Shown here piece after piece: positions 11,363 through 22,342 of a DNA stretch of 64,000 bases. A program made the translations under genes and the position numbers. Origin of the DNA: Undaria pinnatifida (taxonomy: Eukaryota; Sar; Phaeophyceae; Laminariales; Alariaceae); contig JABAKD010000025.1 in assembly GCA_012845835.1 (NCBI GenBank), forward strand, positions 1,391,001 through 1,455,000, in the 5' to 3' direction. The notes beneath the pieces were generated by a model that saw nothing but the letters and a program-made list of their open reading frames with translations, made no database searches and was not told where the DNA came from. Every line of letters begins with the position of its first letter. Position 1 is the stretch's first letter.

Positions 11363-12685
11363 TTAAATCGCACTGGTCGTTTTGTTCAGGGCTACCGATA
11401 CGGGCGCAATATGACCTAGTAAGGTATTGCGTTTCAAGTATACGTATTGGTGGGACGGGTTCGCGATCTGGACTACTGCTGTTTTATCAGCGGCCGACCA
11501 GTGACTCACTGTACGAGCAACTATCATATTTTGAAAAGCTTCAGGTACGGCGGACGATTCGATGTCTTCGAACGTGACGATGAGTGGTTCAATGAGTGCA
11601 GCAGTGGTTTCTGTGGGTGCTGTCGCTGACACTACTTGTACTGCCATCTCACTCTCGGGGGGGATGCAGCATTTGTGTCGCAACAAGACAGGCACCGACT
11701 CTACATCAGTGTTAACTGTGACCACGGAGCACTGAGGTGTCGCAGTGTTCTCGGGGCGCGCTGTAAAGTCTACTCTACGATGAGATGCTTTGATCGTCAC
11801 TTGAGAGGTTTTGAATGACAATTGCTCTGTACTCCAGTCGAGGACACCTCCGAAGGCGCCCATGATGGTGTTATCGAGTAGCATAATGTCTGGCCCTAAA
11901 GAGGGCAATACGAGCGCTTCGACTGGTAGGGTAATATCTCCTAGCGTAAGTTGAAAGCGAACATATCCTAAAATTTTGAGAGGCGACCCATCAGCACTGC
12001 TGAGGTTGATCGCTCCCGGGGGCACTGCAAAAATTCGAGTGTCTTTCATTGTGGGATGTGTCTGTACAAAGTGAACAGATATGCATGGTACATCGGTCGC
12101 GGTGTCAATCGTGACATTGTGCGCCGGATAATCATTAACTCTGGCGTTTACTCGTACGCGCTTTGACGTAGAGCTGAGAGCTGTGGGATATCTGGGATAC
12201 CCACTCATGGCAGACGCGTGGAAAGCATCAAAGTGCGTTTCCCGGTTAGCGTTGCATGATAATAAAACATGATGTTTAATTTTCTCATTTAATTTGCGGG
12301 ACGCAGCAGAAACATACAACGCTTGTGGTACCATGGAAGGTGAAAACGTATCATTCCGACGTTGACTACTCTTCTCGACTCTGCTTGCTGCTTCTACGGC
12401 TGGTCCAACTCCACGCGGTACTGCTAGAACACTCGGAACCTGCTGCTTATTTTCTAAGTCTGTTACAGTATTCGACTGGTTGTCTGCATGTACTTGTTTC
12501 GCATGGGTACTCGCCAGAGGGGTGGAGCTCTTTGTTCGGCCACACTTATCCCTCCTCTTACTACTAGGTCTACCGGCACTTGCCACGGCTACGCTAGCTG
12601 ATCGTGCTATCGTTTCTACCGCGGGTTTGGTGATCCTAGTTTGCCTACTCCCCGAACCGGTTTGAGGTAACCGGCGCGGGCCCCC
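11363..12685 (-). pseudogene. Gypsy pol: protease region
   Basis: The frame continues directly from the gag stop (12686-12688) with no frame change and ends at TAA 11363-11365. The protease active-site motif is IDTATD, residues 160-165 counted from the GTG at 12586, that is D-T-A where the family usually has D-(S/T)-G. It is followed by a hydrophobic flap-like region and a VLPSLGPDIMLLDN segment that fits the second conserved block of retropepsins. The protein matures the Gag-Pol polyprotein. The N-terminal about 150 residues are low-complexity linker. DTA occurs in some active retropepsins, so the alanine does not prove loss of function. Confidence 0.85.
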
Positions 12686-14440
12686 TCACGGTTTTTTGGT
12701 GACTACTATGCCGTCCCGTTCGTGCATTTTTGCTAGCCTGCAGTCCGGGCGCGAGTGCGAGTTGCGATGGCGACACATCGGGTAGTCGCATGCGTCGCTC
12801 GACGCTACTTTAGACTTCCTGCTTCTACCCGCCTCGCTACTCGGTGACCTGCCTCGCTTGTCGGATGGGCCGTACGTGGCCGGTTCGAAGGTCACTCGGC
12901 GTTCCCGGCCTCGCGCCGCCGTCAGGTTGGACGTGATGGCTTTTTCGAGTTTGGCCATCGACGTCATCAGCTGTCGGTTGGGTCTAGGGGATGTGCCGGA
13001 GACAGCCGAAGCATACGTGGTCGGGGAGGGGGTTGGGGCCGCGCGTAAGGCGTTGGTCTCATGTTTCTTGGCGCGAGTTCGTGAGGCTTGGTACGTGAGG
13101 GAGGGGTCTTCGCGGATAAGTTCTAGACGTACGTGCGGAACTAGGCCGGCTTCGGAGGATGCCATGAGCGATGTTTGCCATGCATGTTGGTATGGCGAGA
13201 CGTTGACAGGAGCGGTTCGTTTTGCTTCGGCTAGGAGGCGCGCGTATGCTTGAGTTACACGCAGTCCGTAAGAGTCGACGGATTCACTACTGCCTTGCTT
13301 TAGGGTAGAGACGGTGCGAGCGAGGAGGACGATGCGGTTCACGGGGCTAAACAGATTTGTGAAAGCATCCACCCACTCCTTCCAGTTGCGTGGTGCTCTG
13401 ACGTCTCCCGCTTCCGTGGTCAGTTGGGCAAGCTCTTTGTCTGTGCGCCACTCTAACGTACCACACTGGATTTGGTTCATGGTGCTAGCTGCGTGGTCGG
13501 CTACTAAGTATGCCAGGTATCTCACGGCGTGGCGATCGATAACCGAGTCCGAGGCGCCGTCAGGGACGTGCAAGCGAATGTGAGCGTGAAAGAGCGCCAT
13601 GATTTCGGGCACATCTTCAGTTGGCAACCCGTGCAACTTGAGCGAAGCGGGCATATCCGATTTTTTTATCGAAAATTTTGGGTCTTCGTTGTGGTTGTGG
13701 GTTGGGCTCGGGGGTGCTACAGCAGAGGTTATACGTGCTGTGCGAGGTGCTTCTACAGCAGAGGTTGTACGTGCTGTCAGGGGGTTTGTGGGCAGTGCTT
13801 CTACAGCAGAGGTGTTACGTGCTGTCAGGGGTTTTGTGGGCAGTGCTTCTACAGCAGAGGTGTTACGTGCTGTCAGGGGGTTTGGTTGAGATTGGTCAGG
13901 GTGAGAGGTACGGCTGCTGTCAGAGCTACTCCACTGCTGTTGTATAGGCGTAGCAAGAGTCGTGGAGTGTTGCACGCGTTCAAAAACAACGTCGAGGTTT
14001 TGCTGCGGCTGTGGTACTTCTCTCACCTCATCGACCTTCTCGTCGGTAGGCCCACTCACAGACTTCCGGCTGTCCGGCAGCACCATCTCCAAGACCCACG
14101 CCGGCGGCGTGGTGCCGTCGGACATGCATTTCTTAAAAAACGCGGCGGTCTCGACGCGGACGGGGTCGTGGCTCGGGAGAGCCATTGGCGCGGCAAGGAT
14201 GTCCTCTGCTAGGCTCGAGCCCTCCTCAACGGCTGATGATACAGGCGTCGTGCTCGGCGCACCAGCCTCATCTGCAGCGTCCCACTGCTCCTCGTCGTCT
14301 ACGGCCGGTCCGCCCTGGTCGGTGGGGGCGAGGGCCGCAAAAGAGTTCCCCGCCAGTGCGGGAGTCGGTCACTCCGGAGAGGGCGATGCCTTGCGGGCTT
14401 TCCCGCGGCTCTTTTTTGAGCGAGCTCCTGAGCGTGGCAT
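12686..14440 (-). pseudogene. Gypsy gag
   Basis: The longest open frame starts at Met 14185 (499 residues), but the same frame extends upstream to an ATG at 14438-14440 (MPRSGARSKK...) with one in-frame TGA at 14370-14372. The upstream start lies about 80 bp after the 5' LTR and gives a basic N-terminus, so 14440 is probably the original start and the TGA a mutation. Features counted from 14185: imperfect 15-16-residue repeats (PLTARNTSAVEALPT) at 103-156, a helical capsid-type retrotransposon gag core at about 215-345, and a C-terminal zinc-knuckle-like CDYPMC...H...C (spacing 4-5-4, atypical against the usual 2-4-4). It forms the particle shell and binds RNA. Confidence 0.85.
13720..13885 (-). 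repeat. Tandem repeat inside gag, unit about 45-51 bp
   Basis: Four units on the plus strand share CTACAGCAGAGGT...ACGTGCTGT; the last two are almost identical, which points to recent expansion. They encode the PLTARNTSAVEALPT repeats of Gag and keep the frame. Confidence 0.85.
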
Positions 14441-14499
14441 GTTCTGTTTCTATTTTTTTCCGACGACAAACTTTATATAGGGTTTTTTATAGGTTTGTT

Positions 14500-14519
14500 G
14501 TTCCGACGGTGGTCACCAC
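14500..14519 (-). other. Candidate primer-binding site of the gypsy element
   Basis: On the minus strand the sequence immediately after the 5' LTR is G-TGGTGACCACCGTCGGAAC. TGG one base after the LTR is the normal start of a tRNA-complementary primer site, but I cannot match it to a tRNA species. Confidence 0.35.
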
Positions 14520-14951
14520 TATGGAACCTGGTCTCTCACGGGGTCCCGGAGTCGAAGTGGAGAGGGTGGTCCCGGAGGTCTGGTACTCGTCGCGGATGGT
14601 CGGTAGTCTGAGCAGAGAGGTCGTCGCAGAGCTGAAGTCGAAGCGGAGAGGGCGTCGCGGTGCTGAGGTCCCTTGACGATCGTTCTCAACAGCGAACGCG
14701 ACTGATAACCTTTCTTTCTTATATGTAGCAAGGAGATGCTAAGCCAGAGCTAGAGGGACGGTGGGCATATGCCCTTCGTCATGCGGAGGGATCATCTTTC
14801 GGTGGCTGACCTTCCGGGGACGGGTCAACGCCGTCTATGACGGGTGACGCCGTTCGCGACCCGGGATCGTGTATTGCCTGACCGGTGACGTGTCCTCTCG
14901 CGCATGCGTGTACGCGATCTACGATAGGTATCTACGACCTTGTCTTCCACA
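14520..14951 (-). repeat. 5' LTR of the gypsy element (432 bp)
   Basis: Matches 6722-7184 except for about seven substitutions and the missing 31-bp duplication. It is followed at 14952 by the second GATC target duplication and the resumption of module B (GATCCATGTACAATAAC). Confidence 0.95.
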
Positions 14952-15655
14952 GATCCATGTACAATAACAAATTATGAAGCTTTTAACACGTTGTTTACTA
15001 CACTTAAGAACTGGGTTGCATACTACATGTAACATCAAACCTTCTAGAAAAAAAACATTACCAGGCGGGTGATATAAAGGGGTGTCTTCTTGCTGCAACC
15101 GTCAGATTCGCCCCCTTCAAGGGTTTACAGTTTCCGCGCACATATTAAAATGCTCGCCCACCCGCCGCCCCGCCCCCCCCAGACCCCTCTTGTTTAAACG
15201 CACCACCTGAAATCAGAATCTGCCAGAGTAGTAAACACTACCAGCCAGCTGATACCATCTTATTATCCATCTATTAATAGCCATCCATGCCCTAGCTCCA
15301 ACTCATCTCCGCCCCCCCCCCCCCGCCTTTGTTCCCCGCCCAGTTCGTTCAAACGCCCCACTTACAATCGAAATCGGCCAGAGTAATAAACACTTCTAAG
15401 CAATTGAAAGCACGTCATTATAATTCTAGTCATCCATGACATAGCTTTCATTCATCCCCCCTCCCCCCCTCCAACGCCCCCTCCTTCCCCACACCCCGCA
15501 CGATCGCCTAGATAGACCCAGCACGGCTCGTATAGCAAGCGCCTACATATATGATTAAAACGCGCGACCGGAGGATCACCCACGATGTTGCGAACATCAC
15601 TGGCGGCCAAATCCGTGATTTTCACAATATATGTGCCCTAAACCTCTTAAAAACC
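14952..15655 (-). repeat. Left arm of a long inverted repeat (module B end plus tandem module A units)
   Basis: Together with 6085-6721 this arm mirrors 16490-17525. Landmarks in inverted order: AAGCTTCATAATTTG, the TTTCCGCGCACATATT block, CTGATTTCAGG/TTTAAACAAGAGGG, GGCATGGATGGCTAGATGG, GGCCGATTTCGATTGTAAG, GGGTCTAGGCG. Arms differ by scattered substitutions and run-length changes in the C/G tracts. Confidence 0.8.
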
Positions 15656-15734
15656 CTCCCCCCCCCCCACCCCCACCCCTCTTTTTTTTTTTTTGTTGAT
15701 TGCTTTTTTTTGCTTGATTTTTATATATCAAAAA

Positions 15735-16489
15735 AAAAAATACACTCAAGCTGTGAGATCGAATATTCTGTCGAAACTCATTTTTGCAAGTTGTGTGTGA
15801 TACTCCGATCGCGCGCATTACGAGTTGTGTGTCCTCATTAAGGATATAGGTCGGCGACTCCCCTTGCAACTACAGTGTAGCTATCAGGGTCAACAGGGTG
15901 ATGTTGGGCAGTCAGTGCGCGGAAACTATAAATTTTCAAAACCCGTTTCTGAGGGGGACAAAAGCTGACAGCTGTGGAAGGAAATGCATCAGTTTATCAA
16001 GTGAATCCTGTAAGTCGAATATCCGGTGAGGGGAGGGCGGAGGTTTTAAGGACGTGGGGGCCTGATTTTGATCAAAAGGGGGGGCGGGAGGGGGGGAAGG
16101 GGGGGAAGGGGACGGGTGGGGCAGGTCAATTTGTGCGTGGAAACTATAAATATATCTTGTGGGGGAGGGGGGGGGGGATGTGGCGGGGGGGGCCGGGGGC
16201 GGGGGGGGAGGGCTTTAGGTCGCAGAGATGTAGGGGTTGGCTATACGCGTGGTGCTAGGTCTAGGCGATGGCGCGGGTGGTGGGTGAGGAAGCGGGCGTT
16301 GGGGACGGGGGTGGGTTGGAATTGCAGCGGCGGCATGGACAGCTCTGAAACGATAACGAGGCGATATCCAGGGCGTGGAAGTGCTTGTTACTGTGGCGGA
16401 TTTCGATAGTAGATGGGGCGTTTAAGCAAGAGAACGCAAGAGAAGAAAATAAAAAACGGGGGGGGGTAGGGGGAAGGGTTTTCAAAAGG
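15735..16489 (+). repeat. Module A repeat, plus copy at the centre of the inverted repeat
   Basis: Begins with the AGCTGTGAGATCGAATATTC head and contains GCGCGGAAACTATAAA, CTGACAGCTGTGGAAGGAAA, GATTTTGATCAAAAGG, then G-tracts of 8-10 and the GGCATGGACAGCTC block. The inverse of the same sequence is at 17526-18321. Confidence 0.85.
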
Positions 16490-17525
16490 TTTAGCTCACA
16501 TATGATGTTATAATCAAGGTTTGGGTCGACACTGATGTTCGCAACATTGTGTGTGATCCTCCGATCGCGCGTATTAATCATATATGTAAGGGCCTACTAT
16601 ACGCGCGGTGCTGGGTCTAGGCGTTCGTGCGGGATGTGGGGAAGGAGGGGGCGTTGGAGGGGGGGAGGGGGGGATGAATGAAAGCTATGTCATGGATGGC
16701 TAGAAATATAATGACGTAATACCAATATTATACTAGAGTTTGTTACTCTGGCCGATTTCGATTGTAAGTGGGGCGTTTGAACGAATTGGACGGGGAACAA
16801 AAGCGGGGAGGGGGGTGGATGAGTTGGAGCTACGGCATGGATGGCTAGATGGATAATAAGGTGGTATCAGCTGGCTGGTAGTGTTTACTACTCTGGCAGA
16901 TTCTGATTTCAGGTGGTGCGTTTAAACAAGAGGGGTCTGGGGGGGGCGGGGGAGCGGGTGGGCGAGCATTTTAATATGTGCGCCGAAACCATAAACCCTT
17001 GAAGGGGACGAATCTGACGGTTGCAGCAAGAAGACACCCCTTTATATCACCCGCCTGGTAATGTTATTTTCTAGAAGGTTTGATGTTGCATGTAGAATGC
17101 AACCCAGTTCTTAAGTGTAGTAAACAACGTGTTAAAAGCTTCATAATTTGTTTTGTACATGGATCGAATAATAGAATATTTCAATCGATAGGTACAATCA
17201 TGTAGATACCATGATTTTATGACATCGCTAATTTTATGAAATAGATGCACATTGTCAAACACAACAGGCGAGGCCATGTAGTCATGCAATGTCACCGCCA
17301 TTGAAAACGACAGGGAGAGATGCGAATCGTTATTGTTTTGAAAGGAACGCTTAGTGTACACGCGCTCAATTACGTTACTTCGTTAGTCATACTTCGCTTG
17401 GCATAGGTTGGGAGGCGATCATGCAGGCGGTATGTACGGAATACCTTACGTAATAAGTTGGTAGTGCGGTTTACCGCAATTTTAGCATACCTCTCTGTAT
17501 CTCCTTTTCACATAATTTTTGTCTC
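16490..17525 (+). repeat. Right arm of the long inverted repeat
   Basis: Mirror of 14952-15655 plus 6085-6721. It carries the uninterrupted GATC site (near 17160) that the gypsy element hit in the left arm, and therefore documents the pre-insertion sequence. Confidence 0.85.
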
Positions 17526-18321
17526 ACATATACGATATGTGACCCAAACCTCTTGAAACTCCCCCCCCCCTCCCCGCCCTTTATTATTTTTTCTTTTTTT
17601 TCCTCGCTTTCTTTTGCTTAAACGCCCCACCTACTATCGAAATCCGCCACAGCAATAAACACTTCCACGCCCTGGATATCGCCTCGTTATCGTTTCAGAG
17701 CCGTCCATGCCGCCGCTGCAATTTCCACCCACCCCCGCCCCCAACGCCTCCTCCTTCCCCACCACCCGCACCATCGCCTAGACCTAGCACCACGCGTATG
17801 TATAGCCAACCCCTACATCTCTGCGACACAAAGCCCTCCCGCCCCGCCCCCGACCCCCCCCCGCCACATTCCCCCCCCCTCCCCCACAAGATATATTTAT
17901 AGTTTCCACGCACAAATAAACCTGTCCCACCCGTCCCCTCCCCCCCCTCCCCCCCTCCCGCCCCCCTGATGATCAAAATCAGGCCCCCACGTCCTTAAAA
18001 ACTCCGCCCTCCCCTCACCGGATATTCGACTTACAGGATTCACTTGATAAACGTATGCATTTCCTTTCACAGCTGTCAGCTTTTGTCCCCCTCAGAAACG
18101 GGTTTTATAATAGTTTCCGCGCACAGCCTGCCTGACATCATCACCCTGTTGACCCTGATAGCTACACTACTGCTGTAGTTGCAAGGGGGGTCGCTGACCT
18201 ATATCCTTAATGAGGACACACAACCCGATATACGCGCGATCAGAGGATAACAAACAGCTTGCAAAGATGAGTTTCGACAAAATATTCGATCTCACAGCTG
18301 GAGCGTATGTTAATTTTTTCA
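17526..18321 (-). repeat. Module A repeat, minus copy
   Basis: Inverse of 15735-16489, ending with the head sequence (GATCTCACAGCTGGAGCGTA). The neighbouring plus-oriented head at 19497 was originally next to it; a TIR element now lies between. Confidence 0.85.
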
Positions 18322-18324
18322 ATT

Positions 18325-19483
18325 AGAGTGTTTGCGAAAGTACGTTTTTAGATATTTACTTTTTCAAAAATTGTCCCGAAGGCAATATTTGCGGTAAATT
18401 TTTGAAAAAAAGGCAAAAATGTACTTTGTCGAAGGTAGGTTTTGATCAAAAGTTACGGTAAATTTTGTCTCTCTGTTTCATTGGCCTACAATACACCGAG
18501 CATTTGTCCGAGGCAGAACGCCTCTGCAAGGGTCTATAGCGCCCCAACCACGGGACAAACAGGACAAGCACCGCTGTTTGCACAGCAGCAGTACAAGCAA
18601 CGAACGCACGGAGGATGGAGAGGGTAGTACCCTGAGCACGACGCACAGGCGTAACATCAGAGATATGCAGCAGGCCGGTGATGAACCGTCTGTTGCTGCC
18701 CTCTGCGTCCGTGACCAAGGGTTCAGCGCTTGCTGCAAGCTGTGGTGAACTTCTCGCAGCTGGCGGAGTCGAACGCACGCACGCGGAGAGGAGCCTCAAC
18801 GCAGAGAGCGACACCACGCGCCTTGATTGCGGCTATCGTGTGCCGCATCTGGCAAGATAGGACTCGTATCGGTCCATCTGTGCGACAGCAGCCACCGCGC
18901 TTCTCCAACATCACCGCGACTGAAGCGTGGCATGACTTTTGGTTTAGGGCAGAGGAGCGGAAACTCCTCTGCCCTAGACCGCTGCGTGCAGATTCTTCGC
19001 AGGGTGGTGCTTCGCAATAACAGGTCCACGTTCCATGGGGAAACTGCGCTTCGCCTTCCCTTCCGTCGCATGAGGAAGGCGTTGCTCTGCTTGTAGCACG
19101 TGTAATGAGGTAGTCCCTGCTCACAAGGTGTTTTTACGCGCGAGACAGACCGCCATACCTCTAATTTGTAGTCTGTTGGGTGCTTGCATGTACCGTGTTC
19201 CAGGTACTGCTGCACCTGAAACGAGAGGCTCGAGACTGGAGTACGTACAACGAGTACTCGTATCGTATAGTACTATAGAGCAGTAACTTGCACTGCTGCT
19301 GCTGTACTCGTATGTATATTACAATCGCGCACATCCCCGTTTCCCTTCTAAATTTCGGAGGCGTCGCCTGCAGGATTTTGTTTACCGCTGGCGCAAACAC
19401 ACCAAAAACTCGGTGGGAAGGCAATTTACTTTTTTTAGCGGAAGGCAAGTAAATTTTTAGAAACGTATTTTCGCAAACACTCT
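18325..19483. mobile_element. TIR DNA transposon, 1159 bp, ATT target duplication
   Basis: Ends AGAGTGTTTGCGAAAGTACG at 18325 and its inverse (CGTATTTTCGCAAACACTCT) at 19483, with TIR similarity continuing inward over about 40 bp. ATT flanks both sides (18322-18324, 19484-19486); TA with TIRs starting at GAGTG is an alternative reading. The insertion splits a head-to-head module A pair. Internal minus-strand frames (18723-19124, 18796-19215) have no motif I recognise, so the element is probably non-autonomous. A related end occurs at 41718. Confidence 0.75.
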
Positions 19484-19486
19484 ATT

Positions 19487-20302
19487 ATAATGAAAAAAAA
19501 TACACTCCAGCTGTGAGATCGAAAATTTGGTCGAAAGTCATCTTTGAAAACTTGTTTGTGATACAGTCAAACCCCGCTTAAAGACGCATATCGGTACTTT
19601 TTTTCAAGGCGTCTTTAACGCGGGGAATCGTCTTTAAGATTCCGGGGACGATAACGCACCATCCCCGGGGCCGATGGAGGCATAACATACATCAAAAGAC
19701 GCGCCGTTGCAGCAGGTATACTATAACGAAACGAGAATCCACAAATCTGACCGTCACAACGTTGCCGTGGTTGAAAGTGGAATGTACTTAAAAACCAAGT
19801 TTATACAGTAGTTGCCGCACCCCACCGCCCGAAATAAAATGCTCCGAGAAGTGGGTTCAATGTTGCAGGATGAAGGTTATTATGACTGCAGTGAACTCTC
19901 TCTCTCGGTTGGTGTCGACTGTGTTTTTCTTATTATCTTCTCGTCCTCATGTTGGAAACCTCGCCGATATATCATTCACCACCTCTGTTCCAACTTTGAC
20001 ATGTCAAATCCTACCTGATAAGGACACAGATGGACATCAACTCAGAAAAACGGTGAAGATAAACAACGCTAGACAACAACAAGAGAACCTGCTCTCTTCT
20101 GGCAGTCTGTGCACATTCTCTGCTGCCCGTAGCCTTCGTCTCCGATGCCCACACCACAAAACCCATGCATGGCTCGCCCGGAAGGGCACTGGTGAATCGC
20201 TGAGACCGGGACAGATTTCATCTTGCATGTTGGTTCACCACACGCTTTCGTGTGGGAGGCAGACGGACCGTCAGCAGACGAAAGGAATCTATCCATGTCC
20301 AC

Positions 20303-20334
<32 letters not shown>

Positions 20335-20750
20335 CCGCTCTCTGGCAGTCTACAGGTGTGCTGCACCATTTTTTGGGGGGCCCCGCAGCGTAAACAATAC
20401 ACCCCCCCTTAAACTTGTACATCTGCGGGGCACCCTGGTTCAGATTTTTTTTTCGTCTTTATAGCGGGGAGTTGACTTAAGAAGTGCGTCTTTAAGCGGG
20501 GTTTGACTGTACTCCGATCGCGCGTATATACGCATACATGTAGGGGCTTGCTATACTTGTTGTGCTAGGTCTAGGCGATCGTGCGGGTGGTGTGGAAGGA
20601 GGAGGCGTTGACGGGGGGGGGGGGGGAATGAAAGCTAAGTCATGGATGACTAGAAAGATAATGACGTGATATCAATTGCGTAGAAGTGTTTATTACTCTG
20701 CCTGGTCGATTTCGATTGTAAGTGGGGCGTTTGAACAAACTGTTAAAGCT
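19487..20750 (+). repeat. Module A repeat, plus copy, split by a MITE
   Basis: The head runs 19497-19563, then resumes at 20510 (TACTCCGATCGCGCG) and continues through GGTCTAGGCGATCGTGC and CGATTTCGATTGTAAGTGGGG into module B at 20740. The break is exactly the pogo-like element. Confidence 0.8.
19564..20509. mobile_element. Pogo-like non-autonomous Tc1/mariner element (MITE), 946 bp
   Basis: Perfect 24-bp terminal inverted repeats start CAGTCAAACCCCGCTTAAAG and end in the inverse. TA dinucleotides (19562-19563, 20510-20511) flank it, and the intact module A sequence has one TA there. CAGT-start TIRs and TA duplication are typical of the pogo/Tigger branch. The inside has a CAG-triplet run at about 20305-20335 and no transposase; the plus frame 19870-20412 is low complexity. 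Confidence 0.85.
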
Positions 20751-21565
20751 TCATAATTTGTTATTGTACATGGATCGAATAATAGAATATTTTACTACAA
20801 TCGATAGGTACAATCATGTACCTACCATTATTTTCTAACATCGCTAATTATAACAAAGAGATACATATTATTGCCATAATATTATTGCCAAATACAGCAT
20901 GCGGGGTGATTTGGTCATGCAATGTCATCGCCATTGAGCACGAGAGGGAGAAATGCGAATCCTCAGCGTTTTGAAAGAAACGCTTGGTATACACGCGCTC
21001 AATTACGTTACGTCGGTAGTCATACTTCGCTTGGCATAGGTTGGGAGGCGATCATGCAGACCGTAAGTACGAAATACCTTACGTGATACGTTGGTAATGT
21101 GGTCTACCGCAATTTTAACATCTCGGCCTGAACTTGCTTTTTACAATATTATTTCTCGTTTCAAACGTACGATTTTACGCCCATGATTTTTACCGTGCCC
21201 CAATGTGGGGTTCTGAGGTGGCCAATTCAAAGACAGAGATACATCTTACAAATACACCAAGCGAGGTAATGTGGCCATGCAATGTCACCACTGTTAAACA
21301 CGAGGGTAACTATTAGACAATATACTTCGTTAGGCATATGCTACTGCGTTTGGTAGAGGTTGTCAAGCGATCATACAGACGGCAGGTAGGCAATATTGAA
21401 CACGATCGTGACTTTACCTCCTTAGGCATGTGCTACTGCGTTTGGTAGAGGTTGTCAAGCTATCATGCAGACGGCAGGTGGGCACGAAATACCTTCTTCT
21501 GCGTAATAGGTTGGTAGTGTGGTTTACCGCAGTGTTAACTTATCTGTCTGTATTTCCTTTTCACA
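20740..21565 (-). repeat. Module B repeat, minus copy
   Basis: Runs from AAGCTTCATAATTTGTTATTG to GGTTTACCGCAGTGTTAAC and includes two internal units of the GGTAGAGGTTGTCAAGC(G/T)ATCAT segment (21353, 21445). Same direction as 17060-17525. Confidence 0.8.
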
Positions 21566-21589
21566 TGTTTAGTATAAAAAATAAAGATA

Positions 21590-22080
21590 CACTCCAGCTG
21601 TGAGATCGGAGATTTTGTCGAAACTCATCTTTGCAAGCTGTTTGTGATACTCCGATCGCGCGTATTACGGGTTGATTGTGTGTCGACATTAAGGATATAG
21701 GTCGGCGACTCCCCTTACAACTACAGTGTAGCTGTCAGGGTCAACAGGGTGATGTTAGTCAGTCTGTGCGCGGAAACTATAAAAAAAACCGTTTCTGAGG
21801 GCGCCAAAAGCTGACAGCTGTGAAAGGAAATGCGTCCGTTTACCAAGTGAATCCTGTAAGTCGAATAACCGGTGAGGGGAGGGCGGAGTTTCGAAGGACG
21901 TGGGGGCCTGGTTTTGATCAAAAGGGAGCGGGGTTGGAGGAGGGGGGGAGGAGGGGTGGGGGGACGGGGGGCGGGGCGGACGGGCGTGCAATTTGTGCGT
22001 GGAAGCTACAAATCCTTTAAGGCGATAAATCTGACGGTTTTGGGAAAGCAAATGTGTACGATTATTCGCCCGGTCATACA
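21590..22080 (+). repeat. Module A repeat, plus copy
   Basis: Head at 21590 (CACTCCAGCTGTGAGATCGG), GCGCGGAAACTATAAA near 21770, GTGAGGGGAGGGCGGAG near 21870, G-tracts to 21985, then a variant GGAAGCTACAAATC module to about 22045. Confidence 0.85.
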
Positions 22081-22337
22081 TACATAAAAATAGATTAGTC
22101 TAGTGACTCTTCTTGAAGTCTACAACATCGGCGGGCGTGCTTCTGTGCTGTTGGCGTACGTACGTAAGTTCAGATGGGGCAGCCGTCACGGCCCGCCTCT
22201 CATCATTTATCGTTTTCGGCCACTTTTGGCTATTGGCCCCACCAAGGAAAAATACAAAGACACCTTATTTTCTACGTCTTCTCCTTCCTTGACCCGGGAC
22301 ACGGCCCCTTGCTTCTCCAACCATAACATATTCTGAA
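22081..22337. other. Unique flank left of the copia insertion
   Basis: Not part of module A. Together with 28302-28540 it was continuous before the copia element inserted. Minus-strand frames on both sides (22207-22413 and 28315-28539) look weakly coding, but they do not join in one frame and match no family I know. Confidence 0.35.
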
Positions 22338-22342
22338 TGCCT

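Larger units (their letters stand above)
6722..14951 (-). mobile_element. Ty3/gypsy chromovirus-type LTR retrotransposon, near complete
   Basis: An 8.23-kb element on the minus strand: 5' LTR 14520-14951, gag, protease, reverse transcriptase, RNase H, integrase with chromodomain, 3' LTR 6722-7184. LTR ends are TGTGGAA...TTCCATA in the element's orientation (TG...TA). The LTRs differ by about seven substitutions over 432 bp plus one 31-bp tandem duplication, so the insertion is young. One reading frame spans 14440 to 7964 with four in-frame stops (14370-14372, 12686-12688, 11363-11365, 10019-10021) and no frameshift. Domain order PR-RT-RH-IN-chromodomain defines the Ty3/gypsy chromovirus group. 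Without readthrough or suppression this copy is not autonomous. It sits inside module B. Confidence 0.95.

Noticed and set aside
13529-14676. Plus-strand frames with cysteine-rich repeats
   Set aside because: Antisense of the gag repeats and the LTR; gag itself has clear family features.
19870-20412. 180-residue plus frame
   Set aside because: Lies inside the pogo-like MITE, with a CAG run giving a serine tract; no transposase motif.
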